Assembly (NCBI GenBank): GCA_963833655.1
Contig: CAWHYL010000003.1
Span: 124,001 to 188,000 of the forward strand
DNA from: 3-1-20CM-4-69-9 sp963833655
GTDB taxonomy: Bacteria; Actinomycetota; Thermoleophilia; Gaiellales; Gaiellaceae
Direction: 5' to 3'
Length of the DNA: 64,000 nucleotides
Part shown: positions 17,189 to 29,460 of the stretch, one piece after another
How positions within the stretch are numbered: position 1 is the stretch's first letter
Layout: every line of letters starts with the position of its first letter
The notes under the pieces: generated by a model
The model's input: only the letters and a program-made list of their open reading frames with translations
Told to the model about the DNA's origin: nothing
Databases searched by the model: none
Translations under genes and position numbers: made by a program

Positions 17189-18257
17189 CAGCTGAGCTCG
17201 TCGTACAGGCGCTCGAACTCCCGCGCCATTTGGTCGGCCGTGAAATGCGCCAGCGCGCGCACCCGCCCGGCCGCGCCCATGTGGCGCCGTTCCTCGGGAT
17301 CTGCGCTGAGGCGCGCCAGCGCCGCGCGCAGTGCGTCGGCATCGTCCGGCGCAACGACGAGGCCTGTCGCCCCGTCGACGACGGCCTCTTTGACACTGCC
17401 GACGTCGGTGGCGACCACCGGACGGCCCGCCAGCATCGCCTCGACGATCGAGAGCGGAAACCCCTCGGCGCGCGACGGCAGCGCGAAGACGTCGATTTCG
17501 TCGAACAGGTCGCGTGGCGTGTCGGAAACGGCTCGATCCGGAAACGTTGCCCGAGCCCGAGCTCGTCGGCCTGCGCGCGCAGCCGATCGCCCTCGGGCCC
17601 GTTGCCCGCGACGACGATCCTCGTGTCGTCGAGGCCGGCCGTCGCGCGCAGTAGGACGTCGATCCCTTTGATGCGGTCGAGGCGGGCGAGGCTGCCGATG
17701 ACGAGACCGTCGGCCGGATCCCGACGGGCCGCGGCAGGCCCAAGATCAGGCACGCCGTTGTAGATCGTCCGTACCGAGTCGCGTGGGAGCCCCGCGTCGC
17801 GCTCGACCGCTCGCGCGACCTCATGTCCGACTGCCACGTGTGCGTCGAGCCGCCGCGAGAGGACGCTTTTCAGCCAGCGTGATGTCGGCGCACTCGGAGC
17901 CAGCGGCAATTGCTCGACGGCGATCGTGCGGATACCGCGAGCTGTCGTGGCGGCCGACAGGGCATGCCTCGCGTCTGCGGACTGGCGGAGGTTCGCCTGA
18001 AAGATCGCCGGCCCAAGCGAGACGAGCCGGCGCCGCAGAGCCCGGAACGCCCCGATCGCGTATTTGCTGTCGACCGGCTCGACGAGGTTGATCGTTGCGC
18101 CCGGTCGCGTCGCGGCGATCCATCGGCAGATGCCTGTGTCCACTCCCATGACGACGACGTCGAGGGCGGGGTCGAGATGCGCGGCGAGGTTCCGGAGCGA
18201 CACTTCCGCTCCCCCGCGGCTCGTCGCCTCCGTGTAGAGCACGATGCGCCGCGCCAC
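17188..18257 (-). CDS. Glycosyltransferase family 4 protein (frameshifted)
   Basis: About 356 residues, GT-B fold. N-terminal RRIVLYTEATSRGGAEVSL, middle IGSLARLDRIKGIDVLLRA, and, after one shift near 17520 (EPFPDTPRDLFDEIDVF once repaired), LPSRAEGFPLSIVEAMLAG with the donor-site acidic residues, then GATGLVVAPDDADALRAA. GTG 18257 is the likely start because homologues begin at this strand; the divergent neighbour begins at most 13 bases away or overlaps it, depending on which start it uses. It is coupled to the following transferase. Confidence 0.75.
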
Positions 18258-19506
18258 GAGGCTAGGGTACTCGGCGTTCCCGACTGCCTCGGCCACGCTG
18301 CGCATCCTCTGCATCACCGACGAGTTCCCCTGGCCCGCGACGAACGGGTATCGCATACGCGTCGAAAACGCCGTTCGCGGGTTGACGCTTGCGGGAGACG
18401 TGGACCTCTTCTGCACCGTCAGCGAACGTCCGGATCTCGAGCCGCTGCCGTGTGAGTACAGCGACTCGATGCGGGTCGTCGTCCACCACCGTCGACCGTT
18501 GGGCCCGAGCGTCAGCGGGATGCTGCGCTGGGCGAGAACCGGCTGGCCGCGAGCGGTGGCGTGGCGAGAGTGGGAGGGCGCCGCCGCGGCGCTTGCCGAG
18601 TTCGCGCAACCGCTCTACGACCTCGTCTGGTACGTCGCTTGCGGGACATGGCTGGGTCTCGGGAGCGTCGGCGGAGGGCCCGCGGTCGTCGACTTCAACG
18701 ATCTCGAGGACGTCAAGCTACGAACGCTGCGCCATATGTGGGAGCTGCAGCGCGAGGACGGCGCCCGTGCGCCACTGCGGCGAAGCCTCGGCGCTCTTCT
18801 CGACGACGTCGACGAGCGGCGCTGGCGACGCGTCGAGTTGCGGATTGCCGACTCGGTCGAGGCGGTCGTCCTTTGCAGCGAGCTCGACCGCGAGCGCCTC
18901 GGTCGTCCCGGCGCCGTCGTCGTTCCGAACTCGTACGACCTCGCTGACGACGGGGCGACTCGTGCGCCTGGAGACGAGCCGGTCTTCACGATGGTCGGGC
19001 TGCTCACCTATCCGCCGAACGCGGACGCCGCAGCCTACTTCGCAGACGTCGTGCTGCCGGTCGTTCGCAACCGGCTGCCGACGGCCGTCTTCCAGCTCGT
19101 CGGCCGGTATGACGATGTGGCCGGACGTCTCGCGGGAACGCCGGGTGTACGGCTGCTCGGCGCGGTCGACGATCTCGATCCCGTCTTCGCTTCCTCGACC
19201 GCCGTCGTCGTGCCGTTGCGGGCCGGCGGCGGCACGCGCATCAAGATCCTCGAAGCGTTCGCGCGACGGGTCCCGGTGGTTTCCACGGCGCTTGGCTGTG
19301 AGGGCCTTGAAGTCCGCGCCGGCCGGGAGTTGCTCGTTGCCGAGTCGCCCGAGGCCTTCGCCGCCGCGTGTATCCGCGTGTACGAGGACGCCGCCCTTGC
19401 AGCCTCACTCGTCGAGCAGGGACACGCGTTGTGGGAGTCCCGCTACCGGGCCGGCGACGTCCGCGCCCAGATCAGCGATCTGGCACGCGAGATCGCACGT
19501 CGGTAG
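18244..19506 (+). CDS. Glycosyltransferase (GT4-like)
   Basis: Up to 420 residues with an intact frame. The C-terminal half carries FTMVGLLTYPPNADAAAYF, VRLLGAVDDLDPVFA and VPLRAGGGTRIKILEAFARR, the pattern of sugar transferases near PEP-CTERM and capsule loci. ATG 18244 is the only canonical start, but it overlaps the divergent gene's start at 18257. Homologous sequence begins at RILCITDEFPWPATNG, directly after a CTG at 18298. Starting there would remove the overlap and 18 residues of unconvincing sequence. The stop lies within the end of the convergent reverse-strand gene. Confidence 0.78.
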   Translation: MRRATRLGYSAFPTASATLRILCITDEFPWPATNGYRIRVENAVRGLTLAGDVDLFCTVSERPDLEPLPCEYSDSMRVVVHHRRPLGPSVSGMLRWARTGWPRAVAWREWEGAAAALAEFAQPLYDLVWYVACGTWLGLGSVGGGPAVVDFNDLEDVKLRTLRHMWELQREDGARAPLRRSLGALLDDVDERRWRRVELRIADSVEAVVLCSELDRERLGRPGAVVVPNSYDLADDGATRAPGDEPVFTMVGLLTYPPNADAAAYFADVVLPVVRNRLPTAVFQLVGRYDDVAGRLAGTPGVRLLGAVDDLDPVFASSTAVVVPLRAGGGTRIKILEAFARRVPVVSTALGCEGLEVRAGRELLVAESPEAFAAACIRVYEDAALAASLVEQGHALWESRYRAGDVRAQISDLAREIARR

Positions 19507-20903
19507 CCCCTCCGCTGTACGCCGTCCACGCGAGACCGAGTGCGGGATCTGTCAGCCAGTACGTCGCGACCTGCTGCAGCGGGGCGGCGACGGACGGGCT
19601 CCCGACCTGTGCGCCGCGCTCGGCTCCGACCTGCGCGCGCTTCGCGGCCGACGTCCCATGGTGAAGCCACGCGAGCGTCACGATCGGGCCGACCGCCTCC
19701 GGCGGAACGTCGAGACGCTCAGCAGCGGCGCGGACCCTGCCGAACAGCGTGGCCGATGCCGCGAGTTTTCCGCGGAGAAGTGCACCGACGCGCTCGTGCT
19801 TACCGTCCCCCCGCCCAGCGGTGAGCGCATCGGCGAGGAAGTAGACGAGATCCCACAGCGGCAGTGCTGCGCGACGACTCGACTCCCAGTCGACGACCGT
19901 GAACGTCTCGTCGTCGACGACGACGTTCCAACACCCAAGGTCGTTGTGCTGCAGCACCGCCGGGAGCGGCGGGAGGACGCTCGCCGCCTCTTGGTGGAGC
20001 GTCGCAAGGCGTGATCGCTCGCCGTCGAGGTCCGCCGCCGGCAGGATCGTTGCGGCCTCTACGTCCACGATCCAGTCCGCGATCCGCTGGACAGTACAGC
20101 GTGTCCATCCAGTGCCCTCCTGGAGCAGGACGTGGAGGGGGGGCCGGGCGCAGCGGTTTCGACGGCGACCGGAAGGCCCTCGACCTCGAGCCGTTCCTGC
20201 AGGCGCGGCGCGTGCTTGCGCAGAGCTGCCGGCAGAACATCGAGTGAGCGCAGCGCTTGCTCATCGCGGACGAGAAAGGCGCGTCGTGTCCGGGTAAGCG
20301 GGTGCACTTCACGACGAACGTCGGCTCGCGCCTTTCGCCCCGAAGCAGAACCAGACGAGCCGCTGCAGGTCGTCACCGGCGCCCGTGGCGAGGTACCAGT
20401 CGCGCATGGCTCCAGTTCGGAGTCCCCGGGCGAGGATGAGCGGCGCCTCCTCGTCGCGCGTTCCGAGCGTGATTGCCCCGGGCAGTGGCAAGCCGATTCG
20501 CAGGCCCCAGACGACGGCTCCGATCGCGAGCTGCTTCAGGCGCGAGCGGCGGGGCGACTCGTGAGCAGCGCGTGCCTCGTGGCGTTGCGTGCGTCGACGG
20601 GCACGAACAGGCGCGGCCCGGAAGGCCCCTGTCGCACGAGGACCGTCCTCGTTCGGTAGCCCGCGCGCGTCAACTCGCGCCGTCGCGCAGCGACGACGAG
20701 GACGGCAGGAGCGCAACCCGCGCAGCCGCTTCGGCGTGAGCCGCGTCCGCGACGACGAGGTCAGCTCCCTCGTCGACGATCGCGATTCCGAGCTCCCCCA
20801 AAGCCTTTCGCGAATCGTCGAGCCTCCCGAGCAGCGCGATTCGCCGAACCGAATGCGGCGCGAGCAGTCGCGGGTCCACGATGCGAAGCGTGGACTGGCT
20901 CAT
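19472..20903 (-). pseudogene. Aminoglycoside-phosphotransferase-fold protein, frameshifted
   Basis: About 475 residues after repair. The C-terminal part is a choline/aminoglycoside kinase fold: VLQHNDLGCWNVVVDD (catalytic loop H-x-D-x4-N) and FTVVDWESSRRAALPLWDL (the metal-binding Asp, usually DWE/DFG-like), followed by helices around LVYFLADAL. The N-terminal part (MSQSTLRIVDPRLLA, then LKQLAIGAVVWGLRIG) has no family I recognise. Shifts are inferred near 20680, 20600, 20300 and 20130, with clean sequence between them. Such kinase-fold proteins occur in actinobacterial glycan loci and might phosphorylate a sugar or lipid; there is no sign it confers drug resistance. Confidence 0.6.
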
Positions 20904-20922
20904 GGTGCTCCGAGCGCACGCC

Positions 20923-20928
20923 TAGGCT
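20923..20928 (+). promoter_or_regulatory. Putative -10 box of a leaderless glycosyltransferase gene
   Basis: TAGGCT lies 7 bases before GTG 20936, in the 32-base gap between two divergent genes. No ribosome-binding site is present in the gap. Confidence 0.45.
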
Positions 20929-20935
20929 TCGGCAC

Positions 20936-21874
20936 GTGCAGCAGCCGACGTTCTCCGTCGTGATCGCCGCGTATCAGGCCGCGGAGTTCATCGGCAATGC
21001 CATCGAATCGGCGCTCGCGCAGGAGCCGCCGCCGCTCGAGGTCATCGTCAGTGATGACGGCTCGACAGACGATCTCGCGGCTGCAGCGGCTCGCTTCGGC
21101 GATGCGGTTCGGCTCATCCGCATCGAACACGGCGGCAAGGCAGCGGCGAAGAACGCGGGTGCCGCTGTCGCACGGGGAGACTTTCTGGCATTTCTCGACG
21201 CCGACGATCGCTATCTGCCCGGGCGCTTGAAGGCAATTGCTGCCGCGATTGAGCGCGAACCGCGGTCGACCTCGTAACGACAAACGCCGATCTCGTTTAT
21301 GACGGTCGCGCCATCGGACGGGCATACGGCGACAGTTTCCTCTTCGTCTTTGAGAATCAGCGCGAGGCGATTCTCCGTCACAACTTCATCCTCGGTAACG
21401 CGGCCATTCGTCGGTCTCGCTTCGAGGAGCTCGGCGGATTCGACCCAGCGGTCAAACACACGACGGACTGGGAGTTCTGCATCCGGCTCATTCTCACCGG
21501 GTCGAAGGTCGACTTCATCGACGAACCGCTTGCCGAGTACCACCTGCACCCCGAAGGGATGAGCGCGAGCCGTGTTGCGATGTCCCGCGGGCGACTCGCC
21601 ACGCTTGCCAAGACCGCGCAGCGGAGCGACCTCTCGTCCGCCGAGCGGCGGATGCTCGAAGGCACGCGCGACCGCGAAGAGCTTCGGCTTGCCCGCGAAC
21701 AGATGAAGGAAGCGCTGCTCGATGGGACGCCCGCCGAGGCGCGCCGCGCGGGGCTCTGCGTCTTCAGGTCGACTAGGCAGTCGGCGGCGGCGCGGATCAA
21801 GGCGCTCGCCGTTGTCGTGGCCCCGCGAATTCTGGCGCGGATTCATAGATCTGCGACGAGCAGCTCGTTCGTGA
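20936..21874 (+). CDS. Glycosyltransferase family 2 protein (frameshifted)
   Basis: Inverting GT-A transferase of about 310 residues. TFSVVIAAYQAAEFIGNAI, VIVSDDGSTDD (nucleotide-binding Asp) and FLAFLDADDRYLPG (the metal-binding DxD) are in the first frame. A single-base shift near 21265 moves to the frame with ILRHNFILGNAAIRRSRF, HTTDWEFCIRLI (the ED-like catalytic acidic residue) and EPLAEYHLHPEGMS. The second frame runs on without a stop into the flippase gene. A TGA at 21872-21874, overlapping the flippase GTG as GTGA, is the likely true stop but needs one more frame correction. GTG 20936 begins the conserved domain. Confidence 0.78.
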
Positions 21875-23351
21875 CCGTTGGAGACCGCAAACTCGGTCGC
21901 CAGCTGCGGTCGGACGTCGCGTTCGGCATCCGTTGGGGTGCCATTGACCAGGCGGTGCAGATTGCGGTTCGGATTGGCGCGACGATCGCGCTCGCTCGGC
22001 TCTTGACGCCGAGCGACATCGGAATCATGGGACTCGCCTCATCGTGCTTGCGCTTGGCTCCGTCATCGTCGGCCTCGGCGTGAGCGACGCGCTGATCCAA
22101 CGACGCGATCTGGACATGAAGTATGTAACCGTCGGTTTCACGATCAGCACGGCAAGCGGCGTCGTCGCGACACTGGCGACGATCCTTCTCTCGGGACCAC
22201 TCGCAGGTCTGTTCGACGAGCCCAGCCTTCGAGGGGTGCTTATCGCGGTCAGCTCCATCTTCTTCCTGAGCGGCGTCGAGCGGCCGCCAAACGACATGCT
22301 CGTGCGTCAGATGCGCTTCCGCGACTACTACCTCTCGTCCACGATCGCGACCATCGCATCGGCCGTCATCGGGGTAGGCGCGGCATTCGCGAACGCCGGC
22401 GTCTGGGCGCTCGTCGCGATGGCGATCAGCGAGTCGTTCTTTGCGACTGTGTTTGCGTGGGTGTTCGCATTGCGGGCCAAGGTGTGGCTACCAATCTTCG
22501 GTTGGGACCGCCGACGTGCGCGCGAGCTCGTGAACTTTGGTGCGTATGTCGCAGGCGGCCGCGTGATTGCCTTCGCTCGCGGGAACGCTGACAACTTCGC
22601 GGTGGGGCGCGTGCTCGGAGCCACGTCGCTTGGCTTCTACTCGCTTGCGTATCGGTTGATCATCATGCCGGCTGTTCGGGTGACGATGGTTCTCGGCGCG
22701 ACCGCCTTTTCAGTCTTCTCCACGCTGCAGGACGACATCCCGAAGATCCGCAGCGGCCTCGCGAAGGCGAACGCGTATGTCGCGCTCGTCTGTTTTCCCG
22801 CAACGATCGGGATCGGGCTGGCCGCGCCGCTGCTCGTTCCAGTCGTGTTCGGGGACAAATGGACGCCTGCGGTGCGGACGTTGGAGATCCTTTCGCTCCT
22901 CGGCCCTTACTACGGCTTCATCAGTCTCGACGGCTCGGTCTTTCAGGCGGTCGGCAGGCCACGCCTGCAATTCGGCGTGCTCGTACTCGACCTCGCGCTG
23001 GTGATCCCGGCGATCGCCATCGGGGTTCGGCACGGGCTTACGGGTGTTGCGATCGGTGTCGTCATCGCGCCGTACGTGACCCTTGTCGTTCGGCTCATCA
23101 TCCGCATGCGCCTTCTGCAAACAACCCTCGTCAGTCAGCTCCGGCCGGTATTGCCGGCGACCGTCGCAACGATCTGCATGGTCGCTGTCACACTGCCCGC
23201 GCGATTCTGGCTGGAGGACCGGCTCTCGGAGTCCGCAGCCCTTCTCGTCGTTGTTGCGTTGGGAGCCGGCGTGTACGTTGCAGCGTCCAGGATCGCTGCA
23301 CCGGACTTGTTCTCGCAAGTCATGGCCGATCTCGGACGTCGGTCGCGCTGA
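21871..23351 (+). CDS. Wzx-type polysaccharide flippase (frameshifted)
   Basis: MATE/MOP-superfamily membrane protein of about 490 residues with roughly 12-14 helices that flips undecaprenyl-linked repeat units to the outer face. The N-terminus DVAFGIRWGAIDQAVQIAVR and LARLLTPSDIGIMGLA is the family's polysaccharide-biosynthesis start. After one missing base near 22037 the frame continues VIVGLGVSDALIQRRDLD to the end without interruption. FPATIGIGLAAPLLVPVVFG is the typical internal repeat. GTG 21871 is the assumed start. The reading frame upstream is open into the family 2 transferase gene; a genuine fusion is unlikely. Confidence 0.82.
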
Positions 23352-23358
23352 AAACGTG

Positions 23359-24447
23359 TCAAGCGGTGACCTCCCGGAGTACTTCGACCAACTGTGCCGT
23401 CGTCCGCGTGGTATCGAAGCGCTCGAGCACGCGCTTGCGGCCCGCCATCCCCATGCCGACGCGGAGGTCGCGATCGGCGACGAGCCGCGCCAAAGCAGCC
23501 GCGAGTGCGCCGTCGTCGTGTGGCGTAAAGAGGAAGCCAGTTGCACCGTCCACAACCAGCTCCGGTATTGCTGCGCGGCGAGGGGCAACGACCGCCAACC
23601 CTGCAGCCATTGCCTCAAGAATGGCGTAACCGAAGGTGTCGACGTCCGTGGGGAGCGCGAAGATATCGCTGTCGCGGAGGATGCCATCGAGTTTGCCGTC
23701 TCCCGGCCTCACGTCGTTCCTGACTTCGAGACCGGGCCGCGGGGGAACGTCGTCGAGGGTGACGAGCGTCAACTCGCTCGATGCTGCCAGGTGCGTCTCC
23801 CACGCATTCAAGAGGCGACGCCCTCCCTTCCGCTCCATTGATCGGCCGACGAAGAGAATTCGCGGCCGGCGTTCGGGCCTGGCGGCCACGGTTGCTGGAA
23901 CCGTGATCCCGAACGGGATTACCTCGACGTCTTTCGAATCGATGCCGTAGGAGAGGATCGAGTCCGCCGCCCACCTCGAGTGCGCAAGCACTCGTCGGGC
24001 AGCCTGGAACGCTCGCCGCTCGAACGGGAGCGTTACGCCGATAGTCAGCGGTGTAAGACGCGTTGGCGGCCTTGCCGGGATCAGGTACGCGTTCTGCTGA
24101 TTGGTTGCGTCGGTCGAAATCACCGTTGGCGTTCGGCGCATGTGGCCCACGCTGAGGAGTGCGGCGTTCTGCGTGTAGATGTGCAGGGCGTCAGGAGAAT
24201 CCGTCAGGTGGGACAAGTGACGCCGCACGATTGCGCTTCGTGCGAGTTCGGCTCGGAGTGGCTGTAGATCGGCGTCGAAGGATGCGAGGCCGGGCACTCG
24301 CGCCCCGAGTAGCCGCTCGACCCCGCGCCTAGGTGGGACATCGAAAAACGTCGCCTCCACTTCCGGGACGTCCGTCAGCGCCGACCGGACGTGCGCATGC
24401 ATCGTCGCGTGCCCACCAATGTTCTCGTTCACGAAGTGGATGCGCAT
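23359..24447 (-). CDS. Glycosyltransferase family 4 protein
   Basis: Intact 362-residue GT-B transferase. N-terminus MRIHFVNENIGGHATMHAHV; inter-domain RPRILFVGRSMERKGGRRLL; donor site ALPTDVDTFGYAILEAMAAG with paired acidic residues, then DGATGFLFTPHDDGALAAAL. The N-terminal glycine-histidine loop (NENIGGHATMH) resembles transferases that act on large acceptors. It is convergent with the flippase gene (7-base gap) and divergent from the methyltransferase gene. Confidence 0.87.
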   Translation of the reverse strand: MRIHFVNENIGGHATMHAHVRSALTDVPEVEATFFDVPPRRGVERLLGARVPGLASFDADLQPLRAELARSAIVRRHLSHLTDSPDALHIYTQNAALLSVGHMRRTPTVISTDATNQQNAYLIPARPPTRLTPLTIGVTLPFERRAFQAARRVLAHSRWAADSILSYGIDSKDVEVIPFGITVPATVAARPERRPRILFVGRSMERKGGRRLLNAWETHLAASSELTLVTLDDVPPRPGLEVRNDVRPGDGKLDGILRDSDIFALPTDVDTFGYAILEAMAAGLAVVAPRRAAIPELVVDGATGFLFTPHDDGALAAALARLVADRDLRVGMGMAGRKRVLERFDTTRTTAQLVEVLREVTA

Positions 24448-24483
24448 TTCGCCTCGGGTAGCCGCGGCAGGAATTCGATCACA

Positions 24484-25191
24484 ATGTCGCCGATGCCGAC
24501 TTCCGCCCGCCAGGAGCGTCTTCGTCAGCGGCTCCGCCGTCTAAGACAACCGGCGTTCCTCGGGACGGTGCGGCGCACGGCGCCGCTCAGCGCGCACTGG
24601 GGTTTCGAGCGGGGCACGCCCGTTGACCGCTTCTACATCGAGCGCTTTCTGCAAGAGCACCGCGGCGACATCCGCGGCCGTGTGTTGGAGCTGATGGATG
24701 CCCGGTACGCGACGCGTTTCGGCGTCGACGTCACTCAAGTCGACGTTCTCGACATCGATCCGGCGAACCCACACGCGACTATCACGGCCGACCTCGAGGA
24801 TCCCGATTCGCTGCCGTCGAACGCTTTTGACTGTTTCATCCTCACCCAGACGCTGCAGTTTGTGTATGACGTCGGTGCGGCGCTGACCGCCGCGCACTCA
24901 GCCCTGCGCTTCGGTGGTGTCCTCCTCGCGACGCTTCCGAGCGTGAGCAAGATCGACCGGAGCGCCGGCGTTGACGGCGACTACTGGCGCTTCACGGTCG
25001 CTTCCGCGACGAGGCTCTTCGGTTCCGTCTTCGGGGAGGACAATGTCGCCGTGGAGCCGCACGGCAACGTGCTCGCCGCCGTCGCGTTCCTGATGGGCAT
25101 GGCCGCGGACGAGTTGAAGACACGCGAACTCGAGGAGCAAGATGACTTCTTTCCCGTCGTCGTCTGCGTCCGTGCCGTGAAGTCGGCTTAA
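24484..25191 (+). CDS. Class I SAM-dependent methyltransferase
   Basis: A 235-residue protein. The Rossmann motifs are degenerate but visible: RGRVLELMDARYATRF (motif I, usually E-x-G-x-G), VDVLDIDPANPHATITADL (motif II with the ribose-binding Asp) and NAFDCFILTQTLQFVYDVGAAL (motif IV), then LRFGGVLLATLPSVSKID. Family members in exopolysaccharide loci methylate sugars of the repeat unit. ATG 24484 or 24493 are both possible; 24484 is taken. It overlaps the following convergent gene by four bases. Confidence 0.8.
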   Translation: MSPMPTSARQERLRQRLRRLRQPAFLGTVRRTAPLSAHWGFERGTPVDRFYIERFLQEHRGDIRGRVLELMDARYATRFGVDVTQVDVLDIDPANPHATITADLEDPDSLPSNAFDCFILTQTLQFVYDVGAALTAAHSALRFGGVLLATLPSVSKIDRSAGVDGDYWRFTVASATRLFGSVFGEDNVAVEPHGNVLAAVAFLMGMAADELKTRELEEQDDFFPVVVCVRAVKSA

Positions 25192-26102
25192 CCAGATCGA
25201 CGGAGTGTGAGCGCCAGCACGCGTTCGGCGGCGTGCATGCGATCTTGCAGCGTCGCCCCGCGGCGAAGGGCCTCTTTTACGAACTCGCGCTGCGTCCTGC
25301 GCGTCACTGCCTGAAGGTGCTCGGTAATGATCATGTGTTCGTCCGTACCAGGCTCGGCGTCTCGCAGCGTCTTTCTGAGGACGGCGACTCGGTCAAGCAA
25401 CGACTCCGCGCGCTTCGACGTGAGACTCCCGGGCGTCTGTCGGTACTCGCCGAGCGGCGTCGTAACAGTTCCGACCCTAGAGCCCGCACGAAGGAGTCGG
25501 ATCCAGGCGTCCCAATCGTTGGCGCGCGGCAAGGCGAGGTCGAAGCCGCCGAGCGCAACCAGCGTTTCTCGACGTACAGCTGCATTGGCGAACACAAAAC
25601 AGCGCCGAAGAATTTCCAGCTCCTGATCGCGGACGGCGAAGGTATTCCCTTCGAAGTTGAACCTCCGCAAGCGCTTACCGTCACCACTGTTCGTGACCCA
25701 GACCTCAGACGTGAGGATGTCTAGGTCGGGGCGTTGCTCGCTCAACCATGCGAGCGCTTCCAGACGTCGCGGATAGATGACGTCGTCCGCGTCGAGAAAG
25801 GACACGAACTCTCCCGTCGCCTTCTCGAGCCCGTAGTTCTTTGCTGCGCTCAAGCCTCCGTGCGGTCGGCGAAAGATTGCGATCCGATCTCGCACGGCCT
25901 CGAGAGCTCCGACGATGTCGTCGGTCGATCCGTCGTCGACGATGATGACTTCGCGGGCCGGTTCCGTCTGGTCGAGCGCGGACATTGCAGCGTCGAGCAC
26001 GTATGCCGCCGCTTGGTACGCAGGGATCACGATCGAGAACCTGGCGCGCTCTCTTCGCACGAGCGCGTCCGCGGGCTCGGGCGCCTCGTACGGCCAGCTC
26101 AT
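25188..26102 (-). CDS. Glycosyltransferase family 2 protein
   Basis: Intact 304-residue GT-A transferase: RFSIVIPAYQAAAYVLDAAM, EVIIVDDGSTDD, SAAKNYGLEKATGEFVSFLD with the DxD (LDADD), and PRANDWDAWIRLL containing the catalytic acidic residue. ATG 26102 was chosen because it overlaps the upstream PIG-L stop (ATGA) and avoids a 52-residue extension that would read into that gene. The order of the last two genes suggests de-N-acetylation and sugar addition act on the same intermediate. Confidence 0.87.
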   Translation of the reverse strand: MSWPYEAPEPADALVRRERARFSIVIPAYQAAAYVLDAAMSALDQTEPAREVIIVDDGSTDDIVGALEAVRDRIAIFRRPHGGLSAAKNYGLEKATGEFVSFLDADDVIYPRRLEALAWLSEQRPDLDILTSEVWVTNSGDGKRLRRFNFEGNTFAVRDQELEILRRCFVFANAAVRRETLVALGGFDLALPRANDWDAWIRLLRAGSRVGTVTTPLGEYRQTPGSLTSKRAESLLDRVAVLRKTLRDAEPGTDEHMIITEHLQAVTRRTQREFVKEALRRGATLQDRMHAAERVLALTLRRSG

Positions 26103-26788
26103 CTGCTCGGCCACGCGAGCCTCTCGTGCCCTAGGCGTGATCGGAATACCGCGGTCCGATATCCGCGGCGAGCGAGCCACGGCAGCTGCGTGTAGTAGGC
26201 GCGGGTCGCGCGCCACTTGAGTGTGCGACTGTGAAAGGACGCTCGCAGCGCCCGCCACGTTCGGCCCCGCGCGGGCTCGGCGACGCTCGCGCCGCCGCGT
26301 TTGTCATCCGGCCAGATGTCGTACGGAAGCTCCGCGTAGAACACGATTTTGGCCGGGTCGACAAATGCCGTAGCCAGGCCTGCGACCCACGCGTGGTCGG
26401 GGTGGATCAATGGACGCCCCGGCACGAAGACCACGTCGGCTGCCGCGACATGTGCCTCGAGGCGCTCCCAGACGGCGTCCTCTGCCGGCGACGGCCCGTA
26501 GTCCTTGTCGAAGAACGGCATCCACGTGCATTCGGCGCCGACGACCGCACAGGCGGCGCGGTCCTCGCTCCTTCGGTGACGGCTTGCGTGCCCTGCCGTC
26601 TCGAAGCCCGCGCGCGAGTCCCACGGACCTGCCGGCGCCGCCGAGGTCGGATCGCCGCCGAAGATCGTGAGAATCGTCACCTTCCCGCCTTCGGAGGCGC
26701 TTTCGGCGACGTAAGCGCCGAGGGAGAGGACGCCGTCGTCCAGATGCGGAGAGAGGACGAGCGCGTTTTCTGGGGGAGGCGACCGCAC
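26099..26788 (-). CDS. PIG-L family N-acetylglucosamine deacetylase-like protein
   Basis: A zinc-dependent LmbE/PIG-L fold enzyme of 229 residues; relatives de-acetylate GlcNAc-containing lipids or mycothiol precursors. LVLSPHLDDGVLSLG gives the metal-binding HxDD motif (here PHLDD), and PLIHPDHAWV provides the third metal-binding histidine (HPDH). The central region is WMPFFDKDYGPSP. GTG 26788 sits 6 bases after a TAGGGT box on the same strand, suggesting a leaderless transcript. It is the last gene of the glycan locus, divergent from clpC. Confidence 0.85.
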   Translation of the reverse strand: MRSPPPENALVLSPHLDDGVLSLGAYVAESASEGGKVTILTIFGGDPTSAAPAGPWDSRAGFETAGHASRHRRSEDRAACAVVGAECTWMPFFDKDYGPSPAEDAVWERLEAHVAAADVVFVPGRPLIHPDHAWVAGLATAFVDPAKIVFYAELPYDIWPDDKRGGASVAEPARGRTWRALRASFHSRTLKWRATRAYYTQLPWLARRGYRTAVFRSRLGHERLAWPSR

Positions 26789-26794
26789 TTGGCC

Positions 26795-26800
26795 ACCCTA
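26795..26800 (-). promoter_or_regulatory. Putative -10 box of the leaderless PIG-L gene
   Basis: Reverse-strand TAGGGT, 6 bases before GTG 26788. The 146-base gap to clpC holds this box and, on the other strand, a possible TACGAT -10 near 26899-26904 for clpC. Confidence 0.4.
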
Positions 26801-26934
26801 ATCGGCTGGCATGGCGCTCTACAGAAGGCCAGGCCTTGTGCCGAAAGACACCGTTAGAAGTCCGTAAAGCCCGGGGACATAGCCGCCGCCGGCTGGGCTA
26901 CGATGATCCTCCCGGCTAGGAAGGAAGGACGCTT

Positions 26935-29459
<2,525 letters not shown>

Positions 29460-29460
<1 letters not shown>

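Noticed and set aside
19472..20903. Antibiotic-resistance aminoglycoside phosphotransferase
   Set aside because: Only the general kinase fold is present; the gene sits among glycan genes and has a large unrelated N-terminal half.
20936..23351. Glycosyltransferase-flippase fusion
   Set aside because: The frame is open across the junction, but a GTGA overlap at 21871-21874 and separate complete domains make a frame error more likely than a true fusion.
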